Assembly: GCF_014489415.1 (NCBI RefSeq)
Contig: NZ_CP060822.1
Location: forward strand, 372,001 to 436,000
Direction of reading: 5' to 3'
Origin: Cylindrospermopsis curvispora GIHE-G1
GTDB lineage: Bacteria; Cyanobacteriota; Cyanobacteriia; Cyanobacteriales; Nostocaceae
Length of the DNA stretch: 64,000 nucleotides
Below, piece after piece: positions 8,463-17,761 of the stretch; position 1 is the first letter of the stretch, and each line of letters starts with the position of its first letter. Made by a program: the position numbers and the translations under genes. The notes beneath the pieces are model-generated. The model was not told where the DNA came from, made no database searches, and saw nothing but the letters and a program-made list of their open reading frames with translations.

Positions 8463-10055
8463 CTAACTCGTCTTCAAAACCGTGCATGAATTTTTCAATT
8501 CACACGGCTCCTCAATGGGGTGGGACTTGTCTTGTCTACCTAGCATACCGTTTTTAACAGCTTTTACCTGGGGATGAATATTCTCTATAGATGTGCTTCC
8601 AGATCTTCTTAATTTCAAATCTTGGTGGATATGTTGGTGCTTCATCAGTTCGTAGGTTTTACCCTCCGAGTTCTGGTGACCAAATCTCCAACCCTCTCCC
8701 TTGGTGATTGACCAGTATCTTTTACTAATCCATCTCTTGCCTTTTTGGTTGTGTCTTCGTCGTGACCAAGCTCTTAATTTTGAGTGCAACTCAAAATCCA
8801 CCTTGCTAAAAATGCGATCGCTGATTAGGGGAGAGTAGTATTTTGTCCAGCGTTCAATTAAGGGATTAAGCTTACTGATCAGCACCGATTGTTTAGCAGA
8901 TCGGTGCTGGTCAATAATCGCTCCTAAGGACTTAGTATGTTCTTTTAGGCTTTGTTGACTAACAGTAATCAAAGTATTATAGTTAGATCCATCAGTCAAA
9001 GGTTGACCATGTGAATTCCTTTGTCTGACAAACTGTCTAATATAAAACCCCAAAAAGTTACAACCCACATTTCCCTGATAATCATAGAGACTGTGGGAGA
9101 TTTTTAACCCTTCCGCTTTTAACTTTAAACCCACTTCTGATAGCCATTGGGTGATAATGCGCTCACAAGAAATAATCACTGCCAATTCCTGATGTACCAG
9201 CACAAATCCACCTTGGTGCTTAACAAAATGGGGAATTACATTAATTACATTAGAGTTAAAAGCAGTAGTTTTGGGTTGATTAGAATCAGCCATTAGACCA
9301 ATTAAGATCCCATCTATCCTCCGTTGTAATTCCCCCAAAGCTACACCCAGTAGAAGAGATGATAGGGAGCATATAGTAGTTCTTTCCCTTGGGAACAATA
9401 GTTGTTGATGATTGAGAACACCCAACTTCAACCATAACTTAATTTGTTTCCCCAGCAATGGAAAAGTATTAAGCTCCTTGAGGAAATATTCAGAGTTAAC
9501 CCCCTGGAAACTTTCTTCCAACTCACCAGCTAAAACATACTTAGGTTTTTTTACCACTTCCCTGTGAATAGACTTAATAGCATTGTAACAAGAAATATCA
9601 GAATTACCCTCATGTAAACCCAAATTGAACTTTGCATCCCATTCTGGACTCATAGCCATACTAATAAGCAAAGTCAGAGCCTGATTGTATATAGTAAACA
9701 CAACCAAAGAAAGATTCTTCCTGACCAGTAGTGATTTGGCAATGACAGAGAGTTGCCTGGCCAAAACCAGTTTTTGTTCAGGAGAGAAAGATTTAGCACC
9801 CTGGTTTTGTGGAAATACCCCCTTCACAGCAATACATCTTGCTGACCAAGATTTAATTAACAGCTTCTGGAGCTTATGAACCGTTTTGACATCCCCACGC
9901 TGCGAGGCTTTGTATATTCTCTTTTGCAGCTTAAAAACATGACGTTCCAGTTTTTTCCAGGGAATTTCTTGCCAGTTTACATCTGACTCCATTTCCCCAG
10001 GAACTGGACCGTTGTTTTTCCATTCCATCCTCAAGTTATTTTCGGCCTTGGACAT
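8463..10055 (-). CDS. Group II intron maturase with degenerate reverse transcriptase domain
   Basis: This is the intron-encoded protein. The N-terminal block (KKLERHVFKLQKRIYKASQR to LLIKSWSARCIAV) matches the RT N-terminal domain of group II intron proteins. The maturase/domain X block (LIERWTKYYS, FELHSKLRAWSRRRHNQKGK, RWISKRYWSI) is well kept. In between, the catalytic RT motifs are eroded. The YADD box is replaced by KHQGG before FVLVHQELAVI. The TPQGG box reads TTICSLSS, and the GVDG and IPKPG boxes are missing. No HNH endonuclease follows. The frame is intact over 530 codons despite this, so I infer selection for splicing help only. The reading frame runs through domain V before stopping, so the last 20 or so residues are ribozyme sequence read as protein. 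Confidence 0.9.
   Translation of the reverse strand: MSKAENNLRMEWKNNGPVPGEMESDVNWQEIPWKKLERHVFKLQKRIYKASQRGDVKTVHKLQKLLIKSWSARCIAVKGVFPQNQGAKSFSPEQKLVLARQLSVIAKSLLVRKNLSLVVFTIYNQALTLLISMAMSPEWDAKFNLGLHEGNSDISCYNAIKSIHREVVKKPKYVLAGELEESFQGVNSEYFLKELNTFPLLGKQIKLWLKLGVLNHQQLLFPRERTTICSLSSLLLGVALGELQRRIDGILIGLMADSNQPKTTAFNSNVINVIPHFVKHQGGFVLVHQELAVIISCERIITQWLSEVGLKLKAEGLKISHSLYDYQGNVGCNFLGFYIRQFVRQRNSHGQPLTDGSNYNTLITVSQQSLKEHTKSLGAIIDQHRSAKQSVLISKLNPLIERWTKYYSPLISDRIFSKVDFELHSKLRAWSRRRHNQKGKRWISKRYWSITKGEGWRFGHQNSEGKTYELMKHQHIHQDLKLRRSGSTSIENIHPQVKAVKNGMLGRQDKSHPIEEPCELKNSCTVLKTS
8475..8510 (-). ncRNA. Group II intron domain V
   Basis: Read on the minus strand, this segment begins GAGCCGTGTGAATT, has a GAAA tetraloop and closes with AATTCATGCACGGTTTTG. 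It therefore has the AGC triad region, the two-base bulge and the tetraloop expected of domain V. The 39 bases that follow, to 8436, form domain VI and the 3' splice site. Confidence 0.9.
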
Positions 10056-10644
10056 TTTTACTGCTACTTAAAACCATACATTCCAACCCATCGTGTCTAC
10101 GTCAGCTTATCCTTTGGCTTTCCCAAAGGCCAATGCTTCTTAGACAATCCCTCCCACTATGTTGCTTGCGGTTAGCACCTACTCAAGTTTTCGACCTCAA
10201 CTCAAGAGCTCACATAGAGGTTACTTCGTTCCTAATCTTCGTTTGGCGTTAGTTTTAGAACCTCTCTCTCCACCGGGTTACTTCCAGGGTGCAAGGTTGC
10301 AAATAATGAATTTTCCAACCCTTTTCACCATTCCTATTTTAGGAAAAGCCTAATCCGCGTTGGCTTATTGGTCATTACGATGGTTCTGTCGAAAGTTTGA
10401 CCCCTAGGTCTGTTCATGACTAACTGTGCTAGAAGGGATTCCCAGTCGGATTCTATAGGTTACCTCCGTTTATCCCCGCTTCATTAGTTTGATGGCTAGT
10501 CTCTCCAATGGGGGATATGCTTTCACCCATGCACCTTGGGGGAAGGAATTACCTGATATTCAACAATGTTCAGGTTCACCTTCACGAAGATTAAGTTATC
10601 TGGGTTTGTTCCACCCAGTGACCTATCCCTCAATCTAATTATCC

Positions 10645-10704
10645 ATTAAGTAGGGAGGCACAATTATTTGTTCATCTTATATTTAATTCTACCCACCCAC
10701 TTAT
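10645..10704. repeat. Dispersed repeat copy inside the group II intron
   Basis: This is a reverse-orientation copy of the repeat at 7137-7200, about 70 bases downstream of the intron 5' splice site as the intron is transcribed. It should lie within the domain I region of the ribozyme. It lacks the short GTAGTACG piece present in the 7137 copy. Confidence 0.75.
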
Positions 10705-10765
10705 GCAAGTTATAGCTATTTTATAGCTATTATTTGCACTCATAACCAAGATTGATTTCAGATCA

Positions 10766-10963
<198 letters not shown>

Positions 10964-11125
10964 CTACTGAATATAGTATAACAGAATAATGCCTGTGCCT
11001 AACCTCTTATATCAAAAGTAAACTTAAATTTTAACGGTTATGTGAACCATTGATAATATCATTCCATATCATCAACTTTTCCTTGGCTTCAATAACCGAA
11101 AATTACCCACATTCCCTTTGATTTT

Positions 11126-11136
11126 TGGTATAAATA
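11126..11136 (+). promoter_or_regulatory. Possible extended -10 element before the pilin gene
   Basis: TTGGTATAAAT lies 30 bases upstream of the pilin ATG and resembles an extended -10 (TGnTATAAT). I could not see a good -35 box, so this is only a candidate. Confidence 0.35.
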
Positions 11137-11165
11137 AATCAGAATGATATTACCAACAAGCTACC

Positions 11166-11690
11166 ATGAAAACCAAATTCCAGGTTAGACTACTACAGTA
11201 TATCCTGATTAGGGACAAAACAGCTCAAGGTTTTACTCTGCTAGAACTACTAGTGGTTATTGTCATTATTGGTATACTGTCCGCGATCGCCTTGCCCTCT
11301 TTTTTAAACCAAGCTAACAAAGCTAAGGAATCGGAGGCTAAAACCTATGTCAGTTCCTTTAACAAAGCCCAAACCCTATACAGGCTAGAAAATACCGGGT
11401 TTGCTACCACTCTTAACCAGTTATCAATTACCATTCCCACATCCACAGATTTTTACAATTACACTATTGGAGGGAGTGGTACTACTACCAACCTTACAGC
11501 AAGTACTAAGGACCCTAACTCCCTCAAAGGGTTTAGTGGTGGAGTAACGATCTTGTCAGCAACCGGACAAACCCAATCTGTTGCCTGTCAAACTGAACAA
11601 GTGCAGCAAGTTCACCCTGTTGTTGTTCCCATTCTGGATTCTACCCAAGCCAAATGTGATGATACAAAAAATATGACCGCGATGAAATAA
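11166..11690 (+). CDS. Type IV pilin-like protein (PilA family)
   Basis: This is a type IV pilin or pseudopilin. A charged 21-residue leader ends at the prepilin peptidase site G-FTLLELLVVIVIIGILSAI, which has the usual glutamate at +5 and the long hydrophobic helix. The globular part is rich in threonine and serine. It ends with two cysteines (VACQ and AKCDD) that probably form the C-terminal disulfide loop. The 174-residue length fits cyanobacterial PilA proteins. It is monocistronic here, so assignment as major or minor pilin is not possible from context. Confidence 0.88.
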   Translation: MKTKFQVRLLQYILIRDKTAQGFTLLELLVVIVIIGILSAIALPSFLNQANKAKESEAKTYVSSFNKAQTLYRLENTGFATTLNQLSITIPTSTDFYNYTIGGSGTTTNLTASTKDPNSLKGFSGGVTILSATGQTQSVACQTEQVQQVHPVVVPILDSTQAKCDDTKNMTAMK

Positions 11691-12356
11691 TGACATAAAT
11701 TATAACTTGAGCCAGAAAGCTTAGTACAGTGTTGATAAGCAAAATTAAGTGCTGACTAGGCGTTCTGGCTCTCCCTTTAATGTAATTAAAATATTTGTAA
11801 TCGATTATAAGTAATTGCTATCCTAGCTAGGTTGATAATTGATAGCTGGTGGTAGTAATTACCGTACAAAAGCTAAAGATTCTAAATTTGTGGGAATTTT
11901 GTATGATATACTATGGGAGTTAAAACCAAAAGTTAAATGTTGCACGGTAGGAAAATCGCCAACAGTGGATCATCTTCCTCTTGACTAAAATAATAGGATA
12001 GTTTACAATGGGGCGTTAGTTATCAGGAATTAACCCTGAAACTATCTGTTAAATGACTGCTAAAAGCAACCACAATGCTAAAACAAATCCCTAGCAAGAT
12101 TAGCACAAGTTGTTCAAATCAGTCTAAGACAGTCCTCCGTGGACTCCTCAACAAATCTCTGTCTACCCCAAGCAAGAAAGCTCAAACACCGGTAATCATC
12201 AATCCTAAGACAAACTTGCTAGTAACAAAAACCCAAGCTACACTTTTCCAATTACGTGCATGGCTTTAAACAGCTTTGTATAAATTCGAAAAGGTCAAAT
12301 GTTGCACAGTTTTAACTGAGCATTTATTTCAATAAAATCTGAACACAATCCTGGTT
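11691..12356. other. Long intergenic region, no convincing gene
   Basis: This 666-base gap contains one 64-codon open frame (12075-12269) without a ribosome binding site or recognisable family. A short direct repeat, AAATGTTGCAC, occurs at about 11936 and 12298. The second copy lies about 60 bases before the DUF4327 gene, so it could be a regulatory site. Nothing else was recognised. Confidence 0.5.
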
Positions 12357-12575
12357 ATGACTCAACAAGTGATTCACCACATGGTGAAATTGCAGCGTAA
12401 TGTTCAATCATTAGTAGAATCGAATATTATCAAGCCTAGCGACAGTATATGGAAGATTGCCTTTTTATATGCTGACGAATGGAAATATTGGAAACAAGAG
12501 CTACTAGACTTTGGTTTTAGTATGCAAGATCCCATAGGGGATCTATTAGCAGTAGAAACCTGGGACGAAGATTAG
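12357..12575 (+). CDS. DUF4327 family small protein
   Basis: This is a 72-residue acidic-ended protein. Its pattern (QRNVQSLVE, DSIWKIAFLYADEWKYWKQE, LDFGFSMQDPIGDLLAVE) matches the small cyanobacterial family DUF4327 as I remember it. No function is known. It has no signal peptide or membrane segment. It converges with the FHA-kinase gene, whose stop codon is 18 bases beyond. Confidence 0.75.
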   Translation: MTQQVIHHMVKLQRNVQSLVESNIIKPSDSIWKIAFLYADEWKYWKQELLDFGFSMQDPIGDLLAVETWDED

Positions 12576-12592
12576 GGCCACAACATCCACAA

Positions 12593-13831
12593 TTAACATT
12601 CCAACAGTGCTTGAGCCAAATCCTGAGCGCTTTGAAAACGGTTCCCCGGTAATGGTTCGGTCACTCTCTCAATAACTTTCTGAATTTTCGGTGTAATGGT
12701 CGGAATGTTTTGCACATCAAAACAAAACCCCTTCCCCTTAGGACGAAAGAACTTGAGAGGATTTTGTCCAGTTAACAAAAAAATCAAGGTTGGTCCTACT
12801 GCATACAAATCCGACTGAGTCAGCGGTTGTCCCCGTTCCTGTTCGGGAGCGCAGTACCCCTCAGCACCAATCCTTGTTCCCGATCCACTACCAATTTCCT
12901 TCACAGCACCAAAGTCCAAAACCACAATTCGATGATTACCATTTCTCACCATCAGATTAGCTGGTTTAATATCCCGATGAATCAAAGGTGGGTTTTGAGA
13001 ATGAAGATAATCCAGAATCTCACAGGTTTGCACCATCCAGGCGATCGCCTGGGTTACCGTTACAGGTCCACCATGGGATACAACTTTTTCTAAATCCTGT
13101 CCCTGGATTAATTCCATGGCCAAGAATTTTTTCCCCCCTTCCACAAAAAAATCGTAATATTTAGGGATTCCCGGATGATGGAGACATTTCAGCGTACTTG
13201 CTTCTCGCTCAAATAGTTCCTGAGCTTTTGCAATTCCGCTCATGTCTCTGTTCATTTGTTTCAGAACTAAAAGCTGTGGTACTCCCGTAGTTGTACCCGC
13301 ACTATCCCAAGCTAGATAGGTAGTACCCATACCTCCCTGTCCTAAAATACGTAACATTTGATAATGACGTATTTGTTTAATAATAGATATAGGCTGACCA
13401 CAGTGCACACAAAAAATGTTATTGGGTAAATTTCCTTCGTGTTTACAAGATAAGGGTGAGACTTGACCCATCACTTGTGGTGCCATCCAAGGGGGATTGG
13501 TCAAGTTAGGTATGTTTTGTATTTGAAAGCGTACTATAGGACCACCCTGTGCCAACTGCAACAGATAATTATCCATCAACCTACACTTTGAAGTTAGTAC
13601 ACCATTGACAAAAGTCCCATTTGTCCCCCGACTAACTATTTGCCAGCTATCAACATCTCCAGCCTCTGGGAGTTTTTTTAGTTCTAAATGATACCTTGAA
13701 ACTAAGTTACTATGTAATACTACGTGATTATCTACAGCTCGACCAATGCGAATGAGAGTGGTATTCTCGAAACGCCATTCTTGGACTGGAGTTTGGTATT
13801 GGGGATCTAAAAGGGTGAGAATAACCAGCAT
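12593..13831 (-). CDS. Serine/threonine protein kinase with N-terminal FHA domain
   Basis: This is a Hanks-type kinase fused to a phosphothreonine-binding FHA domain. The FHA part (about residues 20-95) shows IRIGRAVDNHVVL, SRYHLELK and GTNGTFVNG. A short zinc-ribbon-like segment follows, with two Cys pairs (CKHEGN to FCVHCGQP). The kinase domain starts at LRILGQGGMGTTYLAWD. It contains the catalytic loop HRDIKPANLM, DFGAVKE in the metal-binding position, and a GYCAPEQERG activation-loop end. No transmembrane segment is seen, so it should be cytosolic. Such kinases act in signalling; the target is unknown. Confidence 0.93.
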   Translation of the reverse strand: MLVILTLLDPQYQTPVQEWRFENTTLIRIGRAVDNHVVLHSNLVSRYHLELKKLPEAGDVDSWQIVSRGTNGTFVNGVLTSKCRLMDNYLLQLAQGGPIVRFQIQNIPNLTNPPWMAPQVMGQVSPLSCKHEGNLPNNIFCVHCGQPISIIKQIRHYQMLRILGQGGMGTTYLAWDSAGTTTGVPQLLVLKQMNRDMSGIAKAQELFEREASTLKCLHHPGIPKYYDFFVEGGKKFLAMELIQGQDLEKVVSHGGPVTVTQAIAWMVQTCEILDYLHSQNPPLIHRDIKPANLMVRNGNHRIVVLDFGAVKEIGSGSGTRIGAEGYCAPEQERGQPLTQSDLYAVGPTLIFLLTGQNPLKFFRPKGKGFCFDVQNIPTITPKIQKVIERVTEPLPGNRFQSAQDLAQALLEC

Positions 13832-13936
13832 GACTAATTATATAACTAATTATACAAATACAAATATAGATAAGTAATAGAGACTAACAATTAAACTAAA
13901 AATTCAACTAACAACTTATTAATTTAAATTTATCAT

Positions 13937-15295
13937 TCATTTTATTTTTTGCTTCAATCGGTACAAAATAGTATTTTTTTCCACCTGGGTCAAAATTTCC
14001 TCAATTACGGTGTTAGCACCCAACCTTCCCCAGGTACAACCATTTTCTAAATATACTTGTGCGGCTTTTCCCACGGCATAAGCACCATAGGAAGCCACAC
14101 CGGACTGAGCTAGGGCACCACCAGCAAAAGTAGTAATATTTATAGAATTTTCACCACTTACTACTGCTGCACTTTTACCCATCCCTAGAACCAAGTTACT
14201 AGCTATTTCTGAAAGTAATAAACCACCAGAACTCAAGAGGATAGTTTTTAATAACTTAGTTGCTTCATAGCTAGTCATAGGGAGAGAGTATAATCTAGCC
14301 AAAGAACGAATTAAGGCCAAATCGGTAATTAGACCACCAATAACATCTAAAAAAGCAATGGGATTTAAAGCAATAGCTAAGGCTTTATATTTACAGAATC
14401 GCCAAATCAACTCCTCTGCTTCTTGTTGACGAAAATGCAAGGTTTTTTCCGCCATAATTGCTTCCGATTCCCTAGCTTGTAACAGTGCATTTAAAGCCAA
14501 AAGCGATCGCCCTTCCCGATTTAGTATATTTAGAATAGTTTGCTTTAGCTCTTGTATTTGAGGTTTGGGGGTTTCCCATTCATAACTGATCCTACCATCC
14601 GCATATTCCACCCTCACCTCCATGGGTGCAGGTTCAGCGGCTACCATCACAATTTCATCTGGTAATAACGGATCACTTTGCTGACTACCCGTAGCTGCTC
14701 CTAAAACTTGTAAATTGTGATAAATTGCGCTTTTATCGGTATCTGGATACAAATCTATTTTATTAAACACTAAAATCAGAGGTTTTTGAGCTTGTCGTAA
14801 TTCCAGTAAAGCTTGGTACTCTGTTCTAGTTATATCTCCGGATACAACAAACAGAATTAGATCAGCCTGTTGTGCCACAGTGCGAGCCATTTCTCCCCGA
14901 ACTTCCCCATTGATTTCATCCAAACCAGGAGTATCAATTAATTCAACATACACCTTAGTACCTGGTTGCCAACGGAGGGAGCGGGGCCATTGAGTGACAC
15001 CATTAAGAGGTCCTGTTTCCAGGATTTTTTCCCCCAGGAGGGAATTTAACACAGCGGACTTACCACGACTGACCAGACCAAAAGCAGCTATTTTGATCAG
15101 ATTTAAGTCCAGCTTGTGCAGGGTAGCATTGAGGATTTCTATTTGAGGTTTAATCAAACTTGCCAAATCTGGTCTAGACGATAAGTGTCCTGACTTACGA
15201 AGATAGGCATACCAAGACAGAGTTTGTTTGATGCTGGCACGAGCGCGATTTAGATGGGTTTCTTGGGAAACTACTCGCGACTGAAATTCCTGCAT
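13937..15295 (-). CDS. DUF697-type GTPase (Era-like, membrane-associated)
   Basis: This is a GTP-binding protein with G1 (FGLVSRGKSAVLNSLLG), G3 (DTPGLDE) and G4 (NKID) motifs in a TrmE/Era-like GTPase domain. The C-terminal half is hydrophobic (FLDVIGGLITDLALIRSLARLY and later glycine-rich helices) and fits the DUF697 domain found in membrane-associated GTPases. I start at MQEFQSRVV; three more codons (MFT) are open upstream. Its biological role is unknown. It is followed on the same strand by the FHA-kinase gene with about 100 bases between, so they might be co-regulated. Confidence 0.88.
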   Translation of the reverse strand: MQEFQSRVVSQETHLNRARASIKQTLSWYAYLRKSGHLSSRPDLASLIKPQIEILNATLHKLDLNLIKIAAFGLVSRGKSAVLNSLLGEKILETGPLNGVTQWPRSLRWQPGTKVYVELIDTPGLDEINGEVRGEMARTVAQQADLILFVVSGDITRTEYQALLELRQAQKPLILVFNKIDLYPDTDKSAIYHNLQVLGAATGSQQSDPLLPDEIVMVAAEPAPMEVRVEYADGRISYEWETPKPQIQELKQTILNILNREGRSLLALNALLQARESEAIMAEKTLHFRQQEAEELIWRFCKYKALAIALNPIAFLDVIGGLITDLALIRSLARLYSLPMTSYEATKLLKTILLSSGGLLLSEIASNLVLGMGKSAAVVSGENSINITTFAGGALAQSGVASYGAYAVGKAAQVYLENGCTWGRLGANTVIEEILTQVEKNTILYRLKQKIK

Positions 15296-15408
15296 TGTGA
15301 ACACTAGGTGACCAAATAAGTTTAGTTTATCATGAAATCATTGCCGACTGCTATACCAATGCTCGCCAGACTACTTCCTGAAATGGCGATGCAAACCTAG
15401 AACGGTTA

Positions 15409-15879
15409 TTAAGGCAACCAAGCTTCATCTAAAAGCTGCTCCAGAGTAGCAATAGGTTGGGAAGGAAATGTATCCAAAGGCAATTGGGACCGCTTGGATG
15501 CAATTTTTCTTCCATCCAAATAACAATCGCTGAGGACTTGTTCAGCAAATGTGTTTAAACTAGGACTACGCTTTAACAAACGATTGATTTGCAATCGAAA
15601 ATTGAGGATTTCTGCTTCCCAATGGCCCCGATTGCGCTCTAATTCAGATTCCCAATAACGCCACTTCAATAAATGCTCCCATAATCTGATTAATAAGCTT
15701 TCCAATTTATTTTTATCTCTTTGACTCAAATCCAAGACTTCTTCTAACAAATTATCCATATCCAGATCGGCGAAGTTTTTGGATTGGAGTTGTTTGGCCG
15801 TTTCCAGTACCCAAAGATTATAATCAAGTTCGTAGAGCTGTGTGCAAGTTGATACTAACCTAGCATGTTGATTTTTCAT
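15409..15879 (-). CDS. DUF29 family protein
   Basis: This 156-residue protein belongs to DUF29, a family of unknown function that is common in cyanobacteria. The family pattern is clear: YELDYNLWVLETAKQLQSKN, then ADLDMDNLLEEVLDL, then LLIRLWEHLLKWRYW. It lies back to back with a second DUF29 gene at 15971 on the other strand, with 91 bases between them. A third DUF29 gene lies at 33278. Confidence 0.88.
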   Translation of the reverse strand: MKNQHARLVSTCTQLYELDYNLWVLETAKQLQSKNFADLDMDNLLEEVLDLSQRDKNKLESLLIRLWEHLLKWRYWESELERNRGHWEAEILNFRLQINRLLKRSPSLNTFAEQVLSDCYLDGRKIASKRSQLPLDTFPSQPIATLEQLLDEAWLP

Positions 15880-15970
15880 TTTACTCCTCCATTATCGCCC
15901 TTTTGATTTAAAATAAATTCACATATACGAATGAATTCCTCAACTCAACAGTCACCCACGACAAAACCAA

Positions 15971-16432
15971 ATGATCTACCATAGAACTCAATCAATCGTT
16001 GGCAAGTCTTTGTATGAGTCCGATTTCTGGTTATGGACTCAGGATACCATAGCTAAACTCAAAGCTAGAGATTTTGACCGTCTAGACCTAGAAAACTTGT
16101 TAGAGGAGATCGAAGCATTGGGGCGATCAGAAAAAAAAGAACTGGCCAGCAGACTAGAAACCCTATTATGCCATCTCCTAAAGCGAGTTTATGTTAACCT
16201 ACCTCAAGACTTTAATGGCTGGGAGCGCACTATAAGAGAACAACGAAGACGTTTAGCCCAATCGCTCAGACAAACCCCTAGTTTGAAAACCTTTTGGGAA
16301 GAACTATTTAGTGACGCTTGGGAGCTTGCACTAGATACCGTTCGAGACGATTACCCCCAGTATCAATTTCCAGATACATGGGAGTTTGGCACTGATATTG
16401 ACACCATACTCAATGCCCATTTTTGGGAATAG
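15971..16432 (+). CDS. DUF29 family protein
   Basis: This is a second DUF29 protein of 153 residues, with YESDFWLWTQDTIAKLKARD, DRLDLENLLEEIEALG and LETLLCHLLKRVY. Its 3' end matters for the array that follows: copies of its last 20-odd codons and its 3' flank recur at 19951, 24491 and 27529, where they are non-coding remnants between Uma2 genes. I infer that the amplification that built the array started from this gene's 3' end. Confidence 0.88.
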   Translation: MIYHRTQSIVGKSLYESDFWLWTQDTIAKLKARDFDRLDLENLLEEIEALGRSEKKELASRLETLLCHLLKRVYVNLPQDFNGWERTIREQRRRLAQSLRQTPSLKTFWEELFSDAWELALDTVRDDYPQYQFPDTWEFGTDIDTILNAHFWE

Positions 16433-16599
16433 CGATCGCAAACTGCATTGCATAACTAAAATAAACAGAATTAATGTTATAAAAAATGGCTTATAGTGAA
16501 TTTACTATATGCAAAACCATTATAACGGGTAAATCCCCAGATCGGCCTTTTGATTTAAAATAAACTTACAGATCAACAAAGGCGTAAGCTTTGTAAAGA

Positions 16600-16800
16600 A
16601 ATGTAGATTAAGTGCCATATCCCCTTGACTTATGCAAGAAATCTGATATGATCAGACAGCGAGGTAATTAATGGCCTCGTGTCGAAATAAAATATAAGTC
16701 AAACCATAAGGTGCAGAGCTTTGACGGTCTACATGATCTCAGTTCGTACCAACCAGACTCACCCACCCAAGTAACTACAAGAGTCAAGTGGTAAGGGTTT
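16600..16800 (+). ncRNA. Promoter-headed repeated non-coding block, possible small RNA
   Basis: TTGACT at 16625-16630 and TATGAT at 16647-16652 are spaced by 16 bases and form a strong sigma70-type promoter. Just downstream is a small hairpin (CGAGG...CCTCG), then about 130 bases with no open frame. The block recurs with promoter at 24637 and 27689, and without promoter at about 20035. In all copies the transcribed part is nearly identical through ACCCACCCAAGTAACTACAAG. It could be a small RNA or the leader of a lost gene. The promoter is seen; the RNA is inferred. Confidence 0.45.
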
Positions 16801-16935
16801 TCTGTCTCAATTTTAACCTACAAACAATAATTACCTACGGACAGTATCCGGGCGTGGGTTATCTCAAACAATCATTGTTAATTCCGTAGCGAGATCCCAC
16901 AGGGAGTCCTTGGCAATCGCCCTTTTAATTGAAAT

Positions 16936-17246
16936 TCACAAGAAAATCGCCGAAAGGCACGGAAGCCACTTGGCTTTAGACAAGAAGTGCCAACGGCGAA
17001 TTTATTCGCCTTGATATTTAACCGTGATGCGGCTCTTCAATATTCCAGTGTTGTCTTTATGTTATTTTGTGGCTGCTATTGACAAGTAAGTCTTATCTGA
17101 GGCTATACTTTCGAAATCTACTTAAAGTAGCGGTGATGCTAAGAATTAATTTTAGCAGAATCAGTAGAGGCTGTTTAAGCCAGCCTCAGAAAGTTCGTTT
17201 ATGGACTCTTCAGAAATCTCCGTGTCTTTAGACCGGAGAAGCTTAA
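16936..17246 (-). mobile_element. IS200/IS605-type remnant with transposase deleted
   Basis: Both ends match the elements at 33780-34436 and 42958-43586, but the transposase is gone. The sequence jumps from GATGCGGCTCTTCAATATT straight to CCAGTGTTGTCTTT. The remaining 311 bases keep the end hairpins, for example CTCCG...CGGAG at the left end and GGCGAA...TTCGCC at the right end. It could behave as a non-autonomous element if a TnpA were supplied elsewhere. Confidence 0.8.
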
Positions 17247-17279
17247 TATAAGTTCCCAGATTTGACCAAGGAGATGATT

Positions 17280-17378
17280 ATGCAGTTACTGGATTTTAGA
17301 CAGATTTCTGATTTAGAAGCATGGTTAAAAGACACAGAAAAGTCCAACGATATAGCTGAATCTCCACCCTTAAATTAG
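17280..17378 (+). CDS. Possible 32-residue small protein or gene remnant
   Basis: A short frame, beginning MQLLDFRQISDLEAW and ending SPPLN, has a good ribosome binding site (AAGGAG, spaced eight bases from the ATG). The last few codons plus TAG recur before the HicB remnants near 22467 and 26067. It may be a small protein or the truncated 5' end of a larger gene; I recognise no family. Confidence 0.3.
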   Translation: MQLLDFRQISDLEAWLKDTEKSNDIAESPPLN

Positions 17379-17420
17379 AAAACTGGATTTCATCCTGATG
17401 CAAAAGTTTTATTAAATTTA

Positions 17421-17594
17421 GTAGTCCACCTCCCTGACTTCCCTTTTCAAGACATCCACACCCACGGGAATACTTATGAGGAAGCAGCCAAACATGGTCA
17501 GCAAGTGATTGACAGTTATCTTCAGCTTTATCAAGAAAATAACCAACCTCTACCCCAGCCTAAAAACCTCTTGAAATATATTCAGGTAGCATAA
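17421..17594 (+). pseudogene. HicB-like antitoxin remnant (3' part)
   Basis: This stretch is almost identical to codons 19-75 of the intact hicB at 23099-23326 (VVHLPDFPFQDIHTHG onward) but has no HicB N-terminus. It is joined to unrelated upstream sequence (KTGFHPDAKVLLNL in the same frame). Further copies lie at 22519-22689 and 26118-26291, with short 3' ends at about 20166 and 24806. Confidence 0.75.
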
Positions 17595-17705
17595 CCACTC
17601 TGGAAGATTGCCTTGACCAATATCTTTTAACCAAGAGCGATCGCCCGACTGCTAACCAATAATCACCCGTAAGGTGACGAGTTGCCTTTTACGTTAAAGA
17701 AGCCA

Positions 17706-17714
17706 TGTTATAGT
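17706..17714 (+). promoter_or_regulatory. Candidate extended -10 of Uma2 copy 1
   Basis: TGTTATAGT lies about 47 bases upstream of the Uma2 start. The same site reads TGTTATAGT before copies 1, 3, 5 and 7 and TGTAATAGT before copies 2, 4 and 6. No strong -35 is obvious. Confidence 0.4.
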
Positions 17715-17761
17715 AAATTAAACCGATTGAGTCAATACCAAAGTGAATGGGAGGTATAGAT

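Noticed and set aside
10159-10353. A plus-strand open frame in the group II intron
   Set aside because: It lies antisense to the expected ribozyme domains and resembles nothing known.
12075-12269. A 64-codon open frame in the long gap before the DUF4327 gene
   Set aside because: No ribosome binding site, no recognisable motif and biased, low-complexity composition.
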